A DNA stretch of 64,000 nt from Burkholderiales bacterium (GTDB lineage Bacteria > Pseudomonadota > Gammaproteobacteria > Burkholderiales > Burkholderiaceae_C), in the NCBI GenBank assembly GCA_016000265.1, contig JAECRL010000012.1, forward strand, positions 62,001 through 126,000. The letters are read 5' to 3'. The notes below the pieces were generated by a model, which was not told the DNA's origin, searched no databases, and saw only the letters and a list, made by a program, of their open reading frames with translations. Positions 60,151 through 64,000 of the stretch are shown in pieces. Within the stretch, counting starts at the first letter, position 1, and each line of letters starts with the position of its first letter. The translations under genes were made by a program, and so were the position numbers.

Positions 60151-60176
60151 ATATTTTTGCGATATCGCTTTGCCAA
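60148..60176 (-). promoter_or_regulatory. Putative sigma-70 promoter of the tetR gene
   Basis: On the minus strand TTGGCA, a 17-base spacer and TATGTA lie upstream of the TetR start. The -35 is one base off consensus and the spacing is ideal. Confidence 0.6.
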
Positions 60177-60183
60177 GTGCTAG

Positions 60184-60867
60184 TCAAGCCGAAGGTGGGA
60201 CTTGCACCAAGCTCAGGTGGCGCGTTTTGACCCAGACGGTGGTGCCTTGCGCCCCAGCGATGGCGGTGAGTCGCCCCCCTCGAGGGACGCGCAACCAAGA
60301 CCAGGCTCGCAGTTCGTCTGCGCCCTCTGTGAAGCCGCCGGACAGCACCAGCAGTTCCGCGCCGTCAGGCATCACGGCGTCAAGCCGTGTGCCGGGTAGC
60401 CAGGTCTCCAGGCTCACAGTTTCGCGCTCGTCCTCGAACAAGGGCGTCACCGCCACGCCGGGGCGGGTGGCGTCGTCCACACGGCCGATCTTGTTGGTGT
60501 CGATCACCTCCGGGGTGCGGTCCGCCGGGTCGAACTGCCACAGCTTCACGAAGATCACGCAACCGGTCTCGGAGCCTGGCGTGTGTCGTGTGGTGGGCGG
60601 GTTGCGGATATAGCTGCCGGCAGGGTAGTCGCCGCGCTCGTCCTGGAAGACCCCGTCAAGCACCAGGAACTCTTCACCACCGTGGTGGGTGTGCGGGCTG
60701 AAATGGCTGCCGGGTGCGTAGCGCACGATGGAGGTTGCTCGGGCAACCTCACCGCCTATGCGGTCGAGCATTCTGCGCTGTACACCTGCCACAGGGGAGT
60801 CCACCCAGGGCAGGTCGGCACCATGCAGTAGCACCCGTTGGTCGAACTGGGCGTTGATGAGGTCCAT
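60184..60867 (-). CDS. ChrR-like cupin domain protein
   Basis: A 227-residue double-cupin protein. The first cupin motif is APGSHFSPHTHHGGEEFLVLDGVFQDE (His, His and Glu metal ligands), followed by PPTTRHTPGSETGC with a further His. The second cupin (about 130-220) is similar but poorer. This is the ChrR-type anti-sigma cupin fold, though the N-terminal zinc anti-sigma domain of true ChrR is absent, so it is probably a stand-alone metal-binding or enzymatic cupin. It follows the GST gene and precedes tetR, same strand. Confidence 0.88.
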   Translation of the reverse strand: MDLINAQFDQRVLLHGADLPWVDSPVAGVQRRMLDRIGGEVARATSIVRYAPGSHFSPHTHHGGEEFLVLDGVFQDERGDYPAGSYIRNPPTTRHTPGSETGCVIFVKLWQFDPADRTPEVIDTNKIGRVDDATRPGVAVTPLFEDERETVSLETWLPGTRLDAVMPDGAELLVLSGGFTEGADELRAWSWLRVPRGGRLTAIAGAQGTTVWVKTRHLSLVQVPPSA

Positions 60868-60915
60868 CGGTACTCCGTTTGGGTGGTCAGGTGAAGGCAG
60901 TTGAGACTGTTCGAA

Positions 60916-61533
60916 TCAGCCACCCATGCTGGGGCGCTGGGCCATACGAGCGCGCCACGCCTTCAGATGAGGCAAGTCCGCAGGCAACTCGATCTTGGCG
61001 AAGTCAGCAAAATTCAGGCCCACGAACAAAGTGATATCGGCGACTGAGAAGTGCTGGCCGGCTGCAAAGGGCTGCGTTGCCAGCACGCTGTCGAAATAGC
61101 GCATGCCGGCGATGGCACGCTCACGCTGCTTCAAACCCCATTCTTTGTTCTGGTACAGCTCCAGCGCACCAAGGCCGGGTGTGGCATGGTGGAAGTAGGT
61201 ACCCACGGCGTCCATCACGCCCTGTTCGGCGCGGCACTGCATCATGTGGATCACCGCGCGGTCCTTGGCGGTCGTGCCAGTCAGCGAAATGCCGTCGAAT
61301 GCATGGTCGATGTACTCAGTAATGGCCGTGCATTCGCTGATGGTGGTGCCGTCGCCCAATTCCAGCACAGGCACGGTAGCGTTGGGATTCATCGCCAAAA
61401 AGCCGGGCAGGCGGTGCTCGCCCTTCAAAACGTCGACATGCACAAATTGCATCTTGTCAGTGGCGCCTTTTTCGGCAAGGGCAATGCGCACACGGGCGGG
61501 GTTGGGAAAGCCTTCAAAGTCGTAGATTTTCAT
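60916..61533 (-). CDS. Glutathione S-transferase
   Basis: A 205-residue cytosolic GST. The thioredoxin-like N domain (1-78) has KIYDFEGFPNPARVRIALAEKG, with a Phe/Pro/Asn active-site start, and the substrate-binding MNPNATVPVLELGDGTTISECTAITEYI (cis-Pro before VLE; Glu-Ser region for glutathione). The C domain has AGQHFSVADITLFVGLNFADF. No ribosome binding site is visible before the ATG at 61533. Upstream lie tandem ATGAACCC repeats. It is the second gene of the AhpD-GST-cupin row, suggesting detoxification of an electrophile. Confidence 0.94.
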   Translation of the reverse strand: MKIYDFEGFPNPARVRIALAEKGATDKMQFVHVDVLKGEHRLPGFLAMNPNATVPVLELGDGTTISECTAITEYIDHAFDGISLTGTTAKDRAVIHMMQCRAEQGVMDAVGTYFHHATPGLGALELYQNKEWGLKQRERAIAGMRYFDSVLATQPFAAGQHFSVADITLFVGLNFADFAKIELPADLPHLKAWRARMAQRPSMGG

Positions 61534-61539
61534 GATTTA

Positions 61540-61561
61540 TGGGTTCATGGGTTCATGGGTT
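61540..61561. repeat. Short tandem repeat (TGGGTTCA, 2.75 copies)
   Basis: Two and three-quarter copies of an 8-base unit lie between the AhpD-like gene stop and the GST start. On the minus strand each unit reads ATGAACCC, which makes two mini-frames of Met-Asn-Pro-stop in front of the GST. Confidence 0.7.
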
Positions 61562-61568
61562 TGTGAAT

Positions 61569-61820
61569 TCACGCAGGGTCGGTTATCAGATGCGTGCCAT
61601 GGGTGAGAGCAGCGCCAGCACGTAGTGCTACGGCCACGAAGGTTGCCTGAGCCAGTTCTTGCTCGTTGGCACCAGCAGCAACTGCTGCCTTGCGATGAAC
61701 CTCCAGACAGTAGCCGCACTGCGTGGTAAGTGCCACAGCGATTGCGATCAACTCTTTGTGTTTCTTTGAGATGGCGCCCTCTGCCAGTGCTGCCTTGTCC
61801 ATTTCTTGGAAGCCTTTCAT
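61569..61820 (-). CDS. Carboxymuconolactone decarboxylase/AhpD-like protein
   Basis: An 83-residue AhpD-fold protein with the redox-active CxxC and nearby His (CGYCLEVHRKAAVAAG) and the EGAISKKHKELIAIAVA entry helix. AhpD-like proteins act as alkylhydroperoxidase or decarboxylase modules in oligomers. Its length is at the short end of the family. The in-frame codons upstream of the ATG at 61820 read PEEIPRLAAGAPAAM without a stop nearby, so a longer form starting further upstream is possible. It is the first gene of the detoxification-like row, next to the IS5 element. Confidence 0.88.
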   Translation of the reverse strand: MKGFQEMDKAALAEGAISKKHKELIAIAVALTTQCGYCLEVHRKAAVAAGANEQELAQATFVAVALRAGAALTHGTHLITDPA

Positions 61821-61976
61821 GGCTGCTGGAGCGCCAGCAGCAAGGCGAGGTATTTCTTCAGGTTGGAAAAGTCGAATGGAGTGTCTTTTGTGTTGTGGAC
61901 AGGTTGCTAAGTTTATCTATCTATCAGAAGGTAGGCAATCTCCTTATTCTTCTAGGGGAATTGGTCTTGGTGACTT

Positions 61977-63286
61977 ACCAGGGCACTTCTTGAAACCCAC
62001 TGGCGCCGCGCTAGCTGACGCGGCAAGATGCTGATCATGGTCACACCGCGCATCAAGCCATCGGTCTTCTTTCAAGACCCGCCCGACACCGACTTGTTTG
62101 TGCAGGCACATCGGCAAGCCAAGTTGGGCAGCTACGTTGCCAACCTGGCGGCGATGGATGGACTGATCGACTTCAGTGCAGTGGCCCAATCGGTTGAGAC
62201 GGCGTGCCCACGTGCAGAGCGCAGCAAGGGCGGTCGACCGCCCTACGCCAGCGAGGTCATGGTGCGAATGGAGTTCCTGCAGGCGCTGTACAACCTCAGC
62301 GATGAGGAGTGCGAGCACCAGATGCTCGACCGCATGAGCTTTCAGCGGTTTTGCCGCGTCGACGGCCAGCTCCACATTCCCGATGCGCGCACGCTGTGGA
62401 GCTTCAAGCAACGCCTGGCCAAGGGCGGTCTGGGTGGACGGGTCATCTTCGCTGCGGTGAGCCAGCAGTTGCAGCAGCAGGACTACCTCCCGCGTGGCGG
62501 GCAGATTGTGGATGCCAGTATCGTGCAAGCGCCCATCACGCAGGCCCTCAGCGAAGAGCGCCAGGCGCTCAACGAAGGCCAGGCACCTGAGGGTTGGAGC
62601 ACGAAGCGGTTGCAGCACACCGACCGAGATGCGCGCTGGACCAAGAAGCATGGCAAGAGCTTTTATGGCTACAAGGTGCACAGCAACGTGGACGCACGCT
62701 GGAAGCTGATTCGCCGCATCGTGGTGACGCCAGCCAATGTGGACGATGGTCAATCGCTGGGGGAGGTGCTAGACGCGGGCAACACCCGAGGACGCGTGTT
62801 GGCAGACCGGGGTTATGACGCGCAGGCCAACCGTGAATTGCTGGCCCGACACCAGTTGGGCGACGGTATCGCCCGGCGAGCCAAGCCAGGCCAGAAAGCC
62901 CGACAGCGGCTGGGCGCGCGCAACCGCAGCATCAACAAGACAAGGTCCCGCGTCGAACATGTGTTTGCCGGGCTGGAGCAGCTGGGTGGCAAAGTGGTTC
63001 GGGCCATGACGCTGGCCAGAAACGAGCTGGCGATCACGCTCAAGTGCGTGGCCTACAACGCCAAAACATTGGTGTGGTTGGTGGCGCAAGGCGCGCCGAC
63101 ATGAGGGGCAAGATGCGCGCGCATGGTGCCCAGGCGGGCGTTTTGCAGCGTGCCAGGGTCAGCCTGCGCTGCGGCGGGCGGCCAGAGCGGGTACCGCAAT
63201 GAGGCCGCCGGGCCGAACAATCTCAAGGCCTGGGGCGAATGGGCCTCCTGCGCTTTGGGAAATTGGGTTACGCGAAGTGCCCACCA
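61977..63286. mobile_element. Complete IS5-family insertion sequence with 4-bp target duplication
   Basis: The element itself runs 61981-63282 (1302 bp). Its 19-base ends, GGGCACTTCTTGAAACCCA (61981-61999) and the inverse of TGGGTTACGCGAAGTGCCC (63264-63282), match at 16 of 19 positions. The flanks carry a direct ACCA at 61977-61980 and 63283-63286, a 4-base target duplication as expected of the family. It holds one transposase gene (62028-63104) and a 160-base non-coding tail before the right end. Confidence 0.9.
62028..63104 (+). CDS. IS5-family DDE transposase
   Basis: A 358-residue transposase. An N-terminal DUF772-type domain (DRMSFQRFCRVDGQLHIPDARTLWSFKQRL) precedes the DDE core: IVDASIVQAP (first Asp), VLADRGYDA (second Asp) and RSRVEHVFAGLEQLGG (Glu with the usual Arg and following helix). 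The frame is intact, so the element is probably active. The start is the in-frame ATG near 62028; two further Met codons follow within seven residues. Confidence 0.95.
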   Translation: MLIMVTPRIKPSVFFQDPPDTDLFVQAHRQAKLGSYVANLAAMDGLIDFSAVAQSVETACPRAERSKGGRPPYASEVMVRMEFLQALYNLSDEECEHQMLDRMSFQRFCRVDGQLHIPDARTLWSFKQRLAKGGLGGRVIFAAVSQQLQQQDYLPRGGQIVDASIVQAPITQALSEERQALNEGQAPEGWSTKRLQHTDRDARWTKKHGKSFYGYKVHSNVDARWKLIRRIVVTPANVDDGQSLGEVLDAGNTRGRVLADRGYDAQANRELLARHQLGDGIARRAKPGQKARQRLGARNRSINKTRSRVEHVFAGLEQLGGKVVRAMTLARNELAITLKCVAYNAKTLVWLVAQGAPT

Positions 63287-63364
63287 GTAACCTGCCGCAG
63301 CAGACTCTGTGACCTGCTTGACCGCTTCAAGATTGAATTTTGGGGTGTAACGTAGTTTGCTCAT
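63283..63364 (-). pseudogene. IS3-family orfA fragment
   Basis: From an ATG at 63364 with a perfect AGGAGG ribosome binding site, the minus strand reads SKLRYTPKFNLEAVKQVTES, the start of an IS3-family OrfA (HTH protein). It is cut by the IS5 element, and past the insertion the frame meets a stop, so only this first part remains. OrfB is absent. Confidence 0.7.
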
Positions 63365-63664
63365 GACACCTCCTATTGGCCTTCAATGTGAGAGTCATAG
63401 GTGTTAGCTGGGCAGGGGCGATCCAGTGAAATGGATCTGGGGCCTGTCCAGAAAGGCTCGTATGATCGGTTTGGTGAAGGCCTCGGGTACAGTTAGGTGA
63501 ACGGGTTCTGGTGCAGGCTTGACTCAAGCAAGTTCTGAGGTCACCAGCCTGACCTGAAACGTTTTTGGGTAATGGGATGGGCCAATGGTTACGGCAACGC
63601 AAATTGCGACGGAGCGATATGAGCCCAAGTTCATTCATCATTCTTTAAGAAGGGTAAGTCGATA
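63365..63664. other. Non-coding stretch with IS remnant and hairpin
   Basis: 300 bases without a supported gene. Upstream of the IS3 orfA fragment lies a GATCCA-TGGATC hairpin (63420-63437) that may be part of that element's end. The remainder shows only short frames. GC is lower than in the housekeeping part. Confidence 0.35.
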
Positions 63665-64000
63665 GTGACATTACACACAGCAGATATGGCACAGGCCCCC
63701 GACATTCCCCATCGGTCCGGCCGCCATTGCGGGAGTTCGGCCATCCGGGACTTGCTTGAGTTCCATGGCACGACGCTGACCGAGGCCATGTGTTTTGGGC
63801 TGGGCTCGGGGCTGGGCATCACATACCTGACGCTGCCTGATGCCCCGGTACCTTTTCTGGTCCATGTGCGCTCGCTGGGATATGAGGAGCGGGTATTCCA
63901 GGCGCTGGACGTACCGTTCGCCTGGACAAGTTACAGCTCCGTCGAGGAGGGCGCGCAGGCGCTGGATGGCTTGCTCGACCAGGGGCGCCCAGCCCTGCTC
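63665..64000 (+). CDS. BtrH_N-domain protein, partial (C-terminus beyond the window)
   Basis: The first 112 codons of a gene that continues past the right edge. The frame reads IPHRSGRHCGSSAIRDLLEFHG, then AMCFGLGSGLGITYL and FLVHVRSLGYEERVFQAL, the N-terminal domain named after butirosin protein BtrH (papain-like Cys in HCGSSA). This domain pairs with DUF4872 in proteins of peptide/aminoglycoside tailoring or peptidase-like roles. A GTG at 63665 has AAGGG about ten bases upstream; an ATG seven codons later is the alternative. It lies just outside the IS-rich segment. Confidence 0.75.
   Translation, partial: MTLHTADMAQAPDIPHRSGRHCGSSAIRDLLEFHGTTLTEAMCFGLGSGLGITYLTLPDAPVPFLVHVRSLGYEERVFQALDVPFAWTSYSSVEEGAQALDGLLDQGRPALL

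Noticed and set aside
61830..61920. Short frame ending NLKKYLALLLALQQP upstream of the AhpD-like gene as a gene remnant.
   Set aside because: It is cut by a stop within 30 codons, has no homology I can name, and lies in the frame next to the AhpD-like start.
63327..63641. A 104-codon minus-strand frame near the right edge.
   Set aside because: No domain or ribosome binding site; it runs across the IS3 orfA start and a hairpin in a different frame.

Overview
The window is high-GC DNA from a betaproteobacterium of the order Burkholderiales. The evidence is protein sequence character plus gene neighbourhoods I know from that order: DUF3460-scpA beside panB-panC, pilS-pilR-ampD, ffh divergent from a ccsA-like gene, and the run TPR protein-lolB-ispE-tRNA-Gln-prs-rplY-pth with mutM divergent. 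Genus cannot be fixed from the sequence alone; a Comamonadaceae or Sphaerotilus/Leptothrix-type relative is a reasonable guess.

Layout. 0-2.8 kb: a two-component pair (edge-truncated response regulator, multi-PAS HisKA_2 kinase). 2.9-14.9 kb: Mrp/ApbC divergent from metG, a SulP transporter, a CYTH-CHAD protein, DUF3460-scpA, a PQQ sugar dehydrogenase homologue, panB-panC and a membrane protein. 14.8-20.3 kb: a DinG-type helicase overlapping a Crp/Fnr-like regulator, and a large zinc metalloprotease. 20.4-25 kb: a TRAP-type uptake cassette (AdeT-like receptor, long fused permease, neighbouring lipoprotein). 25.2-30.4 kb: ettA, a GT2 glycosyltransferase, cytochrome b561, small proteins and a Lys/Ala-rich histone H1-like protein. 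30.5-35.1 kb: class Ia ribonucleotide reductase, with two NrdR boxes at the nrdA promoter and unusual hairpins between nrdA and nrdB. 35.1-40.4 kb: ampD, pilR, pilS, PP0621-like and CcsA-like genes. 40.4-57.5 kb: housekeeping genes (ffh, ftsY, rsmD, coaD, ferredoxin, pth, rplY, prs, tRNA-Gln, ispE, lolB, TPR protein, mutM, dynamin-like GTPase overlapping mutY, xthA).

From about 57.5 kb the DNA changes to a lower-GC accessory segment. It holds a degraded AbiE-type toxin-antitoxin pair (antitoxin intact, toxin gene cut by an in-frame TAG and by an IS110 remnant), a four-gene detoxification-like unit (AhpD-like, GST, ChrR-like cupin, TetR), a complete IS5-family element with terminal inverted repeats and a 4-bp target duplication, an IS3-family orfA fragment, and the 5' part of a BtrH_N-domain gene running off the right edge.

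The most interesting non-housekeeping items are the AdeT-like TRAP cassette with a terminator-like hairpin directly in front of the receptor's ribosome binding site, the nrdA/nrdB regulatory structures, the dynamin-mutY coupling, and the accessory end. No CRISPR array, rRNA or replication origin was seen.
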